A stretch of 64,000 nt of DNA from Leptolyngbya sp. SIOISBB (lineage in GTDB: Bacteria; Cyanobacteriota; Cyanobacteriia; Phormidesmidales; Phormidesmidaceae), in the NCBI GenBank assembly GCA_010671905.1, contig JAAHII010000001.1, positions 5,208,001 through 5,272,000 of the forward strand, in the 5' to 3' direction. Positions 46,087-55,536 of the stretch are shown here, piece by piece. The position numbers and the translations under genes were made by a program. Below the pieces are notes generated by a model. The model made no database searches. It saw nothing but the letters and a program-made list of their open reading frames with translations, and had not been told where the DNA came from. The first letter of the stretch is position 1. Each line of letters starts with the position of its first letter.

Positions 46087-48153
46087 TTGGGGGTTGGCTG
46101 GATGGAACGTTTCAGATTTTGGATGCCAGTAGTTTGCACTAGTAGCCTAGTCGCGTTGAGCGGGTTGGCAATTGTAGGGCCAGCGATCGCCGCTAATGTA
46201 GCGAACTCATCACCGACCTTGGCAATGGGCGCGATCGCGCAAACCCCAGGTGAATCCGCCGAATACACCGTCCTGCATGTGAATGCTAGCTCTGGGGACG
46301 ACACCGCTGGCGATGGCAGTCAGTTGCGGCCCTACCAAACCATGACCCATGCCCTGAATCTGGCAGAAGCCAACACGCTCATTTTGTTGGCTAGGGCCAC
46401 CTACAGCACCGAGAGTGGGGAAACGTTTCCGCTGCGGTTGCAGCCTGGGGTTACCATTCAAGGTATGGCGGGTCCCAATGCGGCCGATATTGTCATTCAG
46501 GGCAGTGGTAATTACTACAGCAACACCGCCGGAATGCAGCAGGTGGCGTTGTTGGGGGCTGATAATGCGGGCCTTGCCAATGTGACAGTCTCGAATCCTC
46601 ATCCCGAAGGCATCGGTCTGTGGATTGAATCGGGCAGTCCCATTGTGCTAGATAGCGCTTTCTTTCAGAATGGGGCGACCGGTGTTTATATCGCCGGGCC
46701 AGGGACTCCCGTAATTCGCGGGAATTATTTCTCCAGTAATGGTCGAGCGGGCCTCGTGATTGCCGGGCCTTCGACCGCCAAGGTGGAAGCGAACGTGTTT
46801 GAAAATACGGGGGTCGGCATTACCGTCGCCCCCGAGTCAGCTCCGGAGATTCTCAACAATCGCATTTCCGGCAATCTGGATGGGCTGATCGTTCATGCCG
46901 AGGCTCGGCCCAGACTCCAAGGGAACCAAATTGCTCACAATCGTCGCAACAGCATTGTGGACTATGCCGCCTGGGCAACCGTGCCCAATGTGGGACGACC
47001 TGGAGCAACCCAGCCGCCCCCCCCCAACGTCACCCCCGCTAACGTGACCCCAACAGCTCTGCCCGTTGCGCCTGTGACTCCGGTGGCAGCACCAGAGAGT
47101 ACTGGCCTCCTAACAGCGCCGCCGACAGAATCGCCAGTTGTATCAGAGTTGGCGACGACGATTCCGGCTGTATCAGTTATGCCTCCGACGACTAGCACGG
47201 TGCTTGATACCCAGGCTGTAGAAGATGCTTTACCCGGCGATTCCCTAAACGAAGGCACTGAAACCGCTTCCCCTACGGAGGCGACTGAAATCGCCACCGA
47301 ACCGATTTCAGCGGATAACTTTGCGACCTTGTCAGAAGCCACATTGGGCGATTTGTCCCCCCGTGAAATTGATGCCGCAGTAACTGCTCTGAATGACGTT
47401 GATATCAGCTTTTTGCCGTCGATCGCTGCCGTAGCCGCCTTGACTAGCGTAGATCTCGTGCCTGTAATGGAGGTCACTCAATCCCTATCGGATACTTTCA
47501 GTGACAGTGATCCCGCTGGGAATGTTGACACGTCAGAATCACTCGACACCAGCTTGTTTGGCCCGCTGCCGTCCCCAGGAGCAGCAGAGCCGACAATACC
47601 CTTGGATATAGACACACCAGTCTCACCAGCGGCATCAGAAGTCATTGAGCTGCCCGTGATCCCGCCGCCGATAGAGACCCCGACCAAACCGTCAGAGTTG
47701 CAACAGTCTCGCGAAGTATTCACTCAAAACGTGGCCGCTGCATTGGTGACAGGAGAGCATTTACCTGAGTTGCCGGCGGCGGCTACTGCTGCACCCACAA
47801 TCCCCTCTAGCGACCATTTAGCAGTGCCGAATCGCGAGATTCCGGTAGGCTCTGGCGGTAGTCTGCCGGAGGCCTTTACTGCTGGGGCGGCGGCTAACCT
47901 GCCGAGTGATGGTCCGCCCCCGCCGCCATCTTTAACCAATTCCCTGGGGCTCAACTACAAGGTATTGGTGGTGGCCCCTGATGAGACGACTCAAGCAGCA
48001 GTCCGTTCTCAGGTTCCCGATGCGTTTCGCACTCGGGTGAATGGACAACTGTTTATGCAAGCCGGGGCCTATCCCACGATGACTGAGGCTCAAGCCAGGC
48101 GTGACCAACTGCAGCAGGCTGGGTTGTCGGCCCAAATCCAAGAAATGCCATAG
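46087..48153 (+). CDS. Secreted beta-helix (DUF1565) protein with C-terminal SPOR-like domain
   Basis: About 683-688 residues; the start is TTG 46087 or, more likely, ATG 46102. A signal peptide (VALSGLAIVGPAIAANVA) is followed by VLHVNASSGDDTAGDGSQLRPYQTMTHAL, the DUF1565 opening, and a right-handed parallel beta-helix (to about 300) with repeats such as PVIRGNYFSSNGRAGLVIAG. A long Pro/Thr/Ser/Glu-rich linker (about 305-610) leads to a C-terminal domain of about 65 residues (YKVLVVAPDETTQAAV; LFMQAGAYPTMTEAQARRDQLQQAGLSAQI), which is SPOR-like and would bind peptidoglycan. The protein is probably periplasmic or cell-wall associated. Confidence 0.88.
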   Translation: MGVGWMERFRFWMPVVCTSSLVALSGLAIVGPAIAANVANSSPTLAMGAIAQTPGESAEYTVLHVNASSGDDTAGDGSQLRPYQTMTHALNLAEANTLILLARATYSTESGETFPLRLQPGVTIQGMAGPNAADIVIQGSGNYYSNTAGMQQVALLGADNAGLANVTVSNPHPEGIGLWIESGSPIVLDSAFFQNGATGVYIAGPGTPVIRGNYFSSNGRAGLVIAGPSTAKVEANVFENTGVGITVAPESAPEILNNRISGNLDGLIVHAEARPRLQGNQIAHNRRNSIVDYAAWATVPNVGRPGATQPPPPNVTPANVTPTALPVAPVTPVAAPESTGLLTAPPTESPVVSELATTIPAVSVMPPTTSTVLDTQAVEDALPGDSLNEGTETASPTEATEIATEPISADNFATLSEATLGDLSPREIDAAVTALNDVDISFLPSIAAVAALTSVDLVPVMEVTQSLSDTFSDSDPAGNVDTSESLDTSLFGPLPSPGAAEPTIPLDIDTPVSPAASEVIELPVIPPPIETPTKPSELQQSREVFTQNVAAALVTGEHLPELPAAATAAPTIPSSDHLAVPNREIPVGSGGSLPEAFTAGAAANLPSDGPPPPPSLTNSLGLNYKVLVVAPDETTQAAVRSQVPDAFRTRVNGQLFMQAGAYPTMTEAQARRDQLQQAGLSAQIQEMP

Positions 48154-48209
48154 GTGACCTATCGTGGCGCAAGCAGTTTGTCCCGTAAGTTCGCCTTAAA
48201 GGTGATGAG

Positions 48210-48782
48210 CTACTGTTTGAAGCGCGATCGCCCCACCTTGCTCGGAAACTGAATGTATTGGGGGGGGATGCGTTCGGCCAGCCAGACCCCATTTTTGGCG
48301 CAATAAAACTGGTAGCCCGCTTGGCACATGGTATTGGCCTGAATCACTAGCACTACTGGATGACCGTGACGTTGCCCAACGCGAATGGCATCTAGTTCTT
48401 CAGCGGCTAGATGAACATGTTGACGACTGCCGGGTAAGAGACCTTTCTCACGAATGGAGGAAAGAAAGCGAGTGGCCGTACCGTGAAACAAAATCCGCGG
48501 CGGTTGCTCTGCGACTAAGTCTAAATCAACTGAGAGAGAATGCCCTTGGTTGGCTCGAACTTTAGTGTGATCAGCATTGAATGTAAAACGCTGCTTATCA
48601 TTTTTCTGTACAAGGGCATCCAGTAGTTCGTAGGAAATGGCAATGCCATGTTGATTGACTAAGTCAATTAATTGCTCAACATCAGCCCAACCATTGGCAT
48701 CCAACTGTAGGCCAATTACTTGGGGTTTATGGCGTAATATCAAACTCAAAAACTTGCTTAACTTGGCCGAATGCTTATCCAT
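48210..48782 (-). CDS. kptA: RNA 2'-phosphotransferase (KptA/Tpt1)
   Basis: 190 residues. KLSKFLSLILRHKPQVIGL opens the N-terminal winged-helix part; FHGTATRFLSSIREKGLLPGSRQHVHLA forms the NAD-binding ADP-ribosyl-transferase-like part. The enzyme removes a 2'-phosphate from RNA using NAD+, giving ADP-ribose 1'',2''-cyclic phosphate. In eukaryotes it finishes tRNA splicing; in bacteria without such splicing its role is open, possibly RNA repair or removal of other 2'-phosphates. It is convergent with the beta-helix gene. Confidence 0.93.
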   Translation of the reverse strand: MDKHSAKLSKFLSLILRHKPQVIGLQLDANGWADVEQLIDLVNQHGIAISYELLDALVQKNDKQRFTFNADHTKVRANQGHSLSVDLDLVAEQPPRILFHGTATRFLSSIREKGLLPGSRQHVHLAAEELDAIRVGQRHGHPVVLVIQANTMCQAGYQFYCAKNGVWLAERIPPQYIQFPSKVGRSRFKQ

Positions 48783-48938
48783 CAGAAAAACTATTCAAGG
48801 AGGAGGGCAACACATCTTTTGCAGACAGGAGAAATCATGAAACTTGAGAGGGCACAGTGCTGCGTCAACAAGACAGATTTACGCATCAAAAAATGGCATC
48901 AGAGTCTTAAGTCGGTCTGGACAAATACTCGCTAAACT

Positions 48939-49979
48939 TTATCCCTGGATCTTTGCGAGGGCGGCAGCAACATCAATGGCCATAAAGCGATCAACGGCCT
49001 GATACATCCACTGCAAGGGCAATTTGGGATCGGCACTGGTTTTTTGAAAGCCTAAAGCTTGCGCTAAATCTGCGTAACTGGGATGAATCACTAAAGTATA
49101 CATATCCATGAGATTGGGGAAATCTTGTTGCATGGCTTGCAGCGTTTGTTGAGCATCGCAGACGAAGGGACAGCGGTGAGTGCCAAGAAAAGCTGGCTCA
49201 ATGACAAAACTGCGGACAAAGACCGCTCGACATTGTTGATCACCGGGTAGGGCCATTTTGAAAGGATCTTCTGCGGTCACCTGGCTCAAATGTAACCCCT
49301 GACTGGGCGGTTCAAAAAATTTGATTTCCGAGTCTCGTTGAGTGGGATAAAGGGCATAAAAACCGAGGGGATTTTGGTTGTCGCTGCGGCGCAATACCCG
49401 TAAGCCCTGACGATATTGCCTAGCCCAGTCACGCAAGATATTGGCAATTCGGTAAGGCACGGCATCGGTGTTACGGCTCAGCCAGTTGTAATTGGTTGCG
49501 AGTAGGTTAGCAATGGGGATCGCGTCACAGCGAGGATCAAAGTCATCCACGATAATTTTCGCGATCGCGTCTGTCGGCTTAGTAGCTTGCAACTCTGGCA
49601 ACTCCAACACCTGAATTTGGGTCGTGTTGCCGTCAAACATTTTCTGAATCAAGCCAAGGGCGACCAACTTGTCGAGCATCATGCCCGCAGAGCGATCGCT
49701 ACCGCGATCGCTATCGATATAAAAGACAGCTGCCGCTTCTCCACAGCTACAATTAACCCATCCTGGGGGCACCGTTAAGCGAGTGAGGGGAACCGACAGC
49801 GGTTGCCCTTGTTGATGTGCAATCTTCAACAATAGATAGAGCCACAATCGCAAAAAACAGTCTGCTCGCCGCCGAGTCATACCCACACGGCCCATCACTA
49901 GCCCCAAGTAACGCTCATACAGAGCATCGGCAACTAAACTCCGCAGCGTTTCAAGGTCATGGGCGATAGACGGCGACAT
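48939..49979 (-). CDS. Hypothetical protein, cyanobacterial type, possible GNAT-like C-terminal part
   Basis: 346 residues, soluble. The N-terminal part (about 1-130) is helical and has WVNCSCGEAAAVFYIDSD with two Cys. The C-terminal half (LRVLRRSDNQNPLGFYALYP; MDMYTLVIHPSYADLAQALGF) resembles an acetyltransferase-like fold by pattern only. No named family is recognised. Alone on its strand, with upstream DNA of about 420 bases to glmU. Confidence 0.7.
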   Translation of the reverse strand: MSPSIAHDLETLRSLVADALYERYLGLVMGRVGMTRRRADCFLRLWLYLLLKIAHQQGQPLSVPLTRLTVPPGWVNCSCGEAAAVFYIDSDRGSDRSAGMMLDKLVALGLIQKMFDGNTTQIQVLELPELQATKPTDAIAKIIVDDFDPRCDAIPIANLLATNYNWLSRNTDAVPYRIANILRDWARQYRQGLRVLRRSDNQNPLGFYALYPTQRDSEIKFFEPPSQGLHLSQVTAEDPFKMALPGDQQCRAVFVRSFVIEPAFLGTHRCPFVCDAQQTLQAMQQDFPNLMDMYTLVIHPSYADLAQALGFQKTSADPKLPLQWMYQAVDRFMAIDVAAALAKIQG

Positions 49980-50401
49980 AGGCTTAAAGATGCAGCGGAG
50001 ACATTAAGGTCACTTCACCAAGATTTACGCCGTTAAATAGGGTTTAGGATCCCGACAGCAAAGATGGAAAAGCTAGATTCGACGATGCGTATCGTCAGCT
50101 AACGCCCATGGGGCAATGCGTAAAGTCCTACCAAAGTTGATTGTTGAGTGACGGCGATGCCAACTTCTACTTATCATAAGCATTCCCTAATTTGGTCATT
50201 GGCCGATACGCGGCTGTGGTGCTTCACAAAGCGGAACTCATGGCAATCGCGGTGGCGCTCGTGATGGCAATACGATCCCCGTTGCAAACTGCTGAAGCTC
50301 AACAAACGCCAGGTATGGCTTGAACAATAACTGTCCGCTCAACGCCTGACAAAGCACGGTATACTCCGTGGCGAGGATTGGGAAGATAAGGGAGAAAGGT
50401 C
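49980..50401. promoter_or_regulatory. Divergent promoter region of the hypothetical gene and glmU
   Basis: About 420 bases. A TATACT at 50360-50365, about 40 bases before the glmU ATG, is a plausible -10 box. No good -35 or known operator is seen. Confidence 0.45.
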
Positions 50402-51784
50402 ATGGCAGGGAAGCTGGCGGTTGTGGTACTAGCAGCCGGAAAGGGCACACGAATGAAGTCGTCATTGCCCAAAGTGCTGCATCCTTTAGGGGGGCGATCG
50501 CTGGTGGAATGTGTGCTGGATAGCCTCAAAGACGTGGATCCGATACATCAGTTGGTGGTCGTGGGTTATGAAGCCAAGCAGGTAGAATCGGCCCTCGCGC
50601 ACCTAGAAGGTGTCACGTTTGTGGAACAAACTGAACAGTTGGGCACTGGTCATGCAGTGCAACAAGTCCTGCCGCACTTGCAGGATTTTGCCGGTGACCT
50701 GCTCGTGTTGAATGGCGATGTGCCGCTCCTGCGTCCGTCAACCCTGCGCCATATGATTGAGGTACATCAGACCAAGCAAAACGAAGCGACCCTGTTAACG
50801 GCTCAATTTCTTGATCCCACTGGATATGGTCGGGTCTTTTGCAATGATGACGACGTGGTGACAGAAATTATCGAGCATCGTGACTGTACTGAGGCGCAAC
50901 GGCAAAATCGTCGTATTAACGCGGGTGTGTATTGCTTCAAATGGTCAGCCCTGTCCAAGATTTTGCCTCACCTTAAAGCCGATAATGATCAACAAGAGTA
51001 TTACCTGACCGACGTGGTGAAGGATATGCAACCCGTCATGGCGGTGGATGTGGAAGATGCCCAAGAGATTCAGGGCATTAACAACCGCAAACAACTAGCG
51101 GAAGCCTTCAGCATTTTGCAAGACCGCATTAAAGATGAATGGATGACGGCCGGAGTCACCTTTTTAGAGCCGGACACGAGCACGGTGGATATTACAGTGC
51201 AGATCGAACCCGATGTCATCATTGAGCCACAAACTCATCTGCGGGGCAATACCACCATTGGGTCAGGTAGTCGGATTGGCCCCGGTAGCCTAATTGAAAA
51301 TTCAACAGTTGGTCGCAATGCCGCCATCCTATATTCCACCTTGTCAGACAGCCAGGTGGGAGACCAGGTAAGAGTCGGTCCTTATGCCCATTTACGTGGG
51401 CAGGCGGTCGTAGGTGACAACTGCCGCATCGGCAACTTTGTGGAAATCAAGAAATCAACTTTGGGCGATCGCGTCAACGTCGCTCACCTTTCCTATCTGG
51501 GAGATGCGACCCTCGGCAACCAAGTGAATGTGGGTGCCGGCACAATTACCGCCAACTACGACGGTATAAAGAAACATCCCACAGTGATCGGCGATCGCAC
51601 CAAAACTGGTTCTAATAGCGTTCTGGTGGCCCCAGTCACTATTGGTACTGATGTAACCGTGGCGGCGGGGTCAGTCGTGACCAAAGATGTCGAAGATGAC
51701 GCATTGGTGGTGGCTCGGGCCAAACAAAGTACCATTCCGGGGTGGCGATCGAAGCGTTATGCCAACTCAGACAACGCTCAATAA
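50402..51784 (+). CDS. glmU: Bifunctional GlmU (GlcNAc-1-P uridyltransferase / GlcN-1-P acetyltransferase)
   Basis: 460 residues. The N-terminal nucleotidyltransferase has [22 protein letters not shown] and VLNGDVPLL. The C-terminal left-handed beta-helix (from about 250) has hexapeptides such as [16 protein letters not shown] and the acetyl-CoA region [14 protein letters not shown]. It makes UDP-GlcNAc for peptidoglycan and lipopolysaccharide in the cytosol. AGGG/GGAG-rich leader before ATG 50402. The length matches the family. Confidence 0.97.
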   Translation: MAGKLAVVVLAAGKGTRMKSSLPKVLHPLGGRSLVECVLDSLKDVDPIHQLVVVGYEAKQVESALAHLEGVTFVEQTEQLGTGHAVQQVLPHLQDFAGDLLVLNGDVPLLRPSTLRHMIEVHQTKQNEATLLTAQFLDPTGYGRVFCNDDDVVTEIIEHRDCTEAQRQNRRINAGVYCFKWSALSKILPHLKADNDQQEYYLTDVVKDMQPVMAVDVEDAQEIQGINNRKQLAEAFSILQDRIKDEWMTAGVTFLEPDTSTVDITVQIEPDVIIEPQTHLRGNTTIGSGSRIGPGSLIENSTVGRNAAILYSTLSDSQVGDQVRVGPYAHLRGQAVVGDNCRIGNFVEIKKSTLGDRVNVAHLSYLGDATLGNQVNVGAGTITANYDGIKKHPTVIGDRTKTGSNSVLVAPVTIGTDVTVAAGSVVTKDVEDDALVVARAKQSTIPGWRSKRYANSDNAQ

Positions 51785-51958
51785 AATCTACTAGCCTGAC
51801 GGTGGTGACTATTTAGTGTTGTGGAATGGCAAGATTTATCTCCTATCGGCGAGTAAATGCGCCGTTGTCGGCAATCTATATAAGTCGAAATCGTTCACGC
51901 GATCGCTGAAATGACCCAATCTCAAGGCTGCAAAATGTTGATGAGTTACAGATTGCAG

Positions 51959-53344
51959 CTAAACCGACAGCTCATCTAGCTCGTTACCAATTGTCTGAAA
52001 TCGTGGACGATCCGTAATCGTGGGTGACATACAAGCCTGTTGCATGCCTTGTAGAGTCTGGAAGACCTCGGAATTAGCTTCAGCATCCTGAGGCGGGCAA
52101 TGTTCTAGCAGATCTTGCAACAGACAACCAAATGCTCTAACTTCAACCCGTTCTAAAGCTGTGCGCAGGGAGATATTAGCCACATCGAAAAACGTGGCGG
52201 CCCCAAAATCTCCCAAAAAACTGTCGCCGTTGGAGTTAGTCAAGATGTTGTGGGGGTAGAGATCTCCGTGCACAACGCCTCGGCTATGTAGATGTGAAGT
52301 GGCGGCGGCAATGCTCTGAGCAATTCGTAGACTCGTTTGCAGAGGAAACTGAGTACCCGATTCATAGGTATCTCGCGTACAACTTTCTAAACTCGGGGAG
52401 CCACCCAGAACCCTATAGTCAGCAGGGATGAATGGAAAGATCAGACCTGCTTTGTGGTCTGGATGGTTCATGAGTTTACCCAAAACGCTAACTACGTTCT
52501 GGTGAGAACCGGCGGCAATACACGCTTGCATTTCATCTGCCGGTAAACCATCGCTAGTAATATCGCCTTTAAATAATTTGACTGCGACTTCTTTGGGCGA
52601 TGGGCTGCCATGCCAAATCGCCCGATAAATCACGCCAGAGGCTCCTTGACCTAACTCTTCTTGCACAGAGAGCGTAGCCCAATCTACCTGCTTTAAGGAG
52701 GAAAGAGAGTGCTTTGAAATTGTTGACTGGGCACAAAAGGGATTGCCCGCATAAGCAATCCAAGCGAGACGAGGTAAGGATAATAACCATGATGGGAGCG
52801 CGGATAACTGATTAGCGGCGAGGCGGATCAGCTCTAGGTTGAGGCAAGTAGATAGTTCTGTTGGCAAGGATTGTAGACAATTACCTGCCAACATCAGCTT
52901 TTGCAGATTTGTCAGTTTTCCTAGAGATGCTGGCAGAGTCGTAAGTCTGTTATTGGTCAAAATCAGCCATCGAGTTTGGCGTGGCAAGGCGGTTTCGCTG
53001 AGGTTTGTTAGTTGGTTGGACTTGAAGCTAATCATCGAAAGCTTAGGACATTGAGCTAAGACTTCCGGCACTGTCTCAAATTGATTACCGTTAAGGAAAA
53101 TAACCTTCAAATTGCGCAGTCGCGGTAAATCATCTGGTAGAGACGACAGACGATTATTGGATAAATCCAAAATTTCTAAGGATTCTGCTAAGGCAAAGAC
53201 TTCTTCCGGAAAGTGGGTGAGGTCACAGGATAGACTCAGTCGTTTTGTTCCTTGAAGGTCGCCGGTTCGCAGTTGCTCCAGTGTTTCCATGGTGTTTTTG
53301 GGTGATTTCTTTACCATTAGTAATGGGTTAGCCATTTTGGACAT
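51959..53344 (-). CDS. Leucine-rich-repeat protein kinase
   Basis: 461 residues with an unusual order: N-terminal LRRs (about 35-205, e.g. LEILDLSNNRLSSLPDDLPRL) and a C-terminal Ser/Thr kinase-like domain (from about 225). The glycine loop is LGQGASGVIYRA, Lys is in VAVKLF, the catalytic loop is HGDLYPHN (Asp and Asn kept; the usual Arg of HRD is Gly) and the metal loop is GDFGAA. The kinase ends early, with a short C-lobe. No membrane segment. It starts eight bases after the stop of the secreted nuclease gene on the same strand. Confidence 0.9.
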   Translation of the reverse strand: MSKMANPLLMVKKSPKNTMETLEQLRTGDLQGTKRLSLSCDLTHFPEEVFALAESLEILDLSNNRLSSLPDDLPRLRNLKVIFLNGNQFETVPEVLAQCPKLSMISFKSNQLTNLSETALPRQTRWLILTNNRLTTLPASLGKLTNLQKLMLAGNCLQSLPTELSTCLNLELIRLAANQLSALPSWLLSLPRLAWIAYAGNPFCAQSTISKHSLSSLKQVDWATLSVQEELGQGASGVIYRAIWHGSPSPKEVAVKLFKGDITSDGLPADEMQACIAAGSHQNVVSVLGKLMNHPDHKAGLIFPFIPADYRVLGGSPSLESCTRDTYESGTQFPLQTSLRIAQSIAAATSHLHSRGVVHGDLYPHNILTNSNGDSFLGDFGAATFFDVANISLRTALERVEVRAFGCLLQDLLEHCPPQDAEANSEVFQTLQGMQQACMSPTITDRPRFQTIGNELDELSV

Positions 53345-53351
53345 AAGTCCA

Positions 53352-54386
53352 CTACTGCAGCATGAATGATGTTGAATTGACTTCTGACGCTTCTATAGAT
53401 GCTTGTATCGGCAAGGGCAAATTCGATAGCAAGTCATATCCTGTGGCCAATTCAATTCGATCAACAGTAGTTTGGTACGTGCGCCAATCGTCTGTGACCA
53501 TATCCCGATTTGGCATATCGACAGCAATCACCAAAGTATCACTATCAATATCGTTTAAGTTTTCTCCAGGTGTCAGGGCTATCAAGACTTTCCAAAGTCT
53601 TGATGGTACGATCAATTGTCCCGAGGCTAGCTGCCCTTGTTCACCATAAGCACCGGCAATGATGTACAACGTCCAGTCAAACTCGTAAATCAGATCGCGG
53701 CTGTATTCTTCGAGTTCGCGCCAGATGCCTCGATTCTTTGTTGGGGCTTGAGGCAGAATATTGGTCATCAAAAAGGTAGCACTGTTGTCTGCTACAGTGC
53801 GGGTTCGATCGCCTGAAGGCACGATGTGGCCGCGATCATATCCAGTATTGTGGTAATCATTAGGGGTGACCTGGTAAACCCCTGATGGCAGCCCGCCATC
53901 TTGTCGAAAGTTATCCTGTCGATCGGTATTTCCTAGCCAGTCAGCATTCAATTGCCAACTTACCCAGTTGGCGATGCCGCGATCGCTATTGTAAGAGAGC
54001 GCATATTGCGATCTCTCGAGCAAAAAATTGCTGTGATCACTCTTGTTCGCATTAGTGGGATTGCCAAGCACTAGATGCACACTATTGGCAGGGGCAGCTG
54101 TTGCATTGAAAGGTTGAACCTGCAGGGGTAATGTCTCGCACGCAAAACCATTATCGTCACGATCTAGGAGAAATGGATCACCTGGCAAAGCATCCAAAAC
54201 AGTCTGTGCTAGCGCCTGATCGCGAAAATCTCCGCAATTGCAATCGTCATCTACACAAGGTGGTAGCCCAGACAAATCGGCCTGCGTCAAAGTAGGAATT
54301 TGGACTTCTACAGGCAATAAACTGCAACCGCTAGTTAAGCTGAGAACTAGTCCAGCTATCCATCGGCCAACAGCTTGGCAATCCAT
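53352..54386 (-). CDS. Secreted DNA/RNA non-specific endonuclease with Excalibur motif
   Basis: 344 residues. A signal peptide ends in a lipobox-like LTSGC, so it may be a lipoprotein. An Excalibur-type Ca-binding motif (LLDRDDNGFACE) precedes the nuclease. The nuclease core has YDRGHIVPSGDRT (DRGH motif, general-base His) and FLMTNILPQAPTKNRGIW, with the metal-binding Asn. This is the NucA/Serratia nuclease family, which cuts DNA and RNA without sequence preference outside the cytosol. It probably shares a transcript with the downstream LRR kinase. Confidence 0.93.
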   Translation of the reverse strand: MDCQAVGRWIAGLVLSLTSGCSLLPVEVQIPTLTQADLSGLPPCVDDDCNCGDFRDQALAQTVLDALPGDPFLLDRDDNGFACETLPLQVQPFNATAAPANSVHLVLGNPTNANKSDHSNFLLERSQYALSYNSDRGIANWVSWQLNADWLGNTDRQDNFRQDGGLPSGVYQVTPNDYHNTGYDRGHIVPSGDRTRTVADNSATFLMTNILPQAPTKNRGIWRELEEYSRDLIYEFDWTLYIIAGAYGEQGQLASGQLIVPSRLWKVLIALTPGENLNDIDSDTLVIAVDMPNRDMVTDDWRTYQTTVDRIELATGYDLLSNLPLPIQASIEASEVNSTSFMLQ

Positions 54387-54660
54387 ATACTTATTTTCCT
54401 TTACGCCACTTCCACAATGCCTTTGTTTCCTTTCTGACAGGACTGGCGACCGTAGCTTGGTCTGTAGTTAAAGCAGCACTACAAACCGGCATTGCAACCT
54501 TGACCAAAAAGTAATGTTTACTAAGGGTAAGTATGTTTTTGTGTTGCATGCCCAGGATAACTGCAGATAATGCCTTTATCCGGTTCATGTCACACAGACA
54601 CCTTCACATCTTTGAACATTCCTGCTAAAAGCTTTGAAAACCATCACGACGCAAGGCAAT

Positions 54661-55119
54661 ATGCTGAAGCAAATCATTTCTAAATTCCAAAACCGATTCC
54701 CCGCGGCTACGGTCAGCGCTCACTGCGATGGTCCATGCGGCGTTTACGATCCTTCCTCTGCTCGGGTTGCTGCAGAAGCGGTGGTCTCAATGACCAAAAA
54801 GCTGCTTGACCTTGAAGCCAAGCCTGGTGATCCTGCTTATGGGAACACCTTTTCCCGTTATGTAGCGATCAAAGAAGAGCAAGCTCAGATTACCAAGGAT
54901 GAACTCTTGATTCTCTGGACTGATTACTTCAAGCCTCAGCACCTTGAGCAGTTTCCCGATTTGCATGACACTTTTTGGAAAGCGGCCAAGCTGTGTTCGG
55001 CATGTAAGGTCGAAGTTAGTGCACAGCATGCCCAAGAATTGATGGCGGCTGTTGAGAAGATTCATAAGATGTTCTGGGCCACCAAGAATCGCGACATCAG
55101 CTGGTACACCGCTAGCTAA
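54661..55119 (+). CDS. sodN: Nickel superoxide dismutase
   Basis: 152 residues from ATG 54661 (AAGG upstream); a TTG at 54634 would add nine residues. The leader of 20 residues is removed so that His1 of HCDGPCGVYDP (positions 21-31) becomes the N-terminus and, with Cys2 and Cys6, binds nickel. The remaining helical bundle is typical (WTDYFKPQHLEQFPDLHDTFWKAAKLCSACK). The enzyme dismutates superoxide in the cytosol. The maturation protease gene follows. Confidence 0.97.
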   Translation: MLKQIISKFQNRFPAATVSAHCDGPCGVYDPSSARVAAEAVVSMTKKLLDLEAKPGDPAYGNTFSRYVAIKEEQAQITKDELLILWTDYFKPQHLEQFPDLHDTFWKAAKLCSACKVEVSAQHAQELMAAVEKIHKMFWATKNRDISWYTAS

Positions 55120-55143
55120 CCAAATTTGATATTTTGAGTAGAT

Positions 55144-55175
55144 AGGCGATCGCAGTTTATGCGGTCGCCTTTTTT
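55144..55175 (+). terminator. Terminator between sodN and sodX
   Basis: AGGCGATCGC (55144-55153) pairs with GCGGTCGCCT (55161-55170), one G-T wobble, then TTTTT. It lies between the sodN stop and the sodX ATG at 55180, so most transcripts may end here and only read-through would express sodX. Confidence 0.75.
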
Positions 55176-55179
55176 GTCT

Positions 55180-55536
55180 ATGCCATCGCAACCTTTACCG
55201 CACGCTACGACGACAGACATTTTTCTATGGCTATTGCGCTGCTATCGTCGGTTTCGCATCGAGGGAACTTCAATGCTGCCCAGCCTGCGACCTGATCAAG
55301 AGGTGTTGATCAATCCCAAAGCCTATAAAAATGCCCCACCTCTTCCTGACGACATCATAGTTGCCTATCATCCAGGTCAAGCAGACCTTCTCATTGTTAA
55401 GCGCATTCTGTTTGTTGAAGCAGATGGTCGCTGTTACGTCCAGGGAGATAACGCGATCGAGAGTAACGATAGCCGACAATTTGGCCTGGTTTCCCCACAA
55501 CGGATTATCGGCAAAGTCCATTGCTTATTCCCTTGA
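55180..55536 (+). CDS. sodX: Nickel-SOD maturation protease (S26 type)
   Basis: 118 residues from ATG 55180. An earlier in-frame ATG at 55159 lies inside the terminator stem and is disfavoured. FRIEGTSMLPSLRPDQEVLI holds the catalytic Ser (in SM), and IVKRILFVE holds the Lys of the signal-peptidase-like Ser/Lys dyad; GDNAIESNDSRQFGLV is the S26 box. It trims the sodN leader to expose His1. The pairing with sodN is the usual one. Confidence 0.92.
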   Translation: MPSQPLPHATTTDIFLWLLRCYRRFRIEGTSMLPSLRPDQEVLINPKAYKNAPPLPDDIIVAYHPGQADLLIVKRILFVEADGRCYVQGDNAIESNDSRQFGLVSPQRIIGKVHCLFP

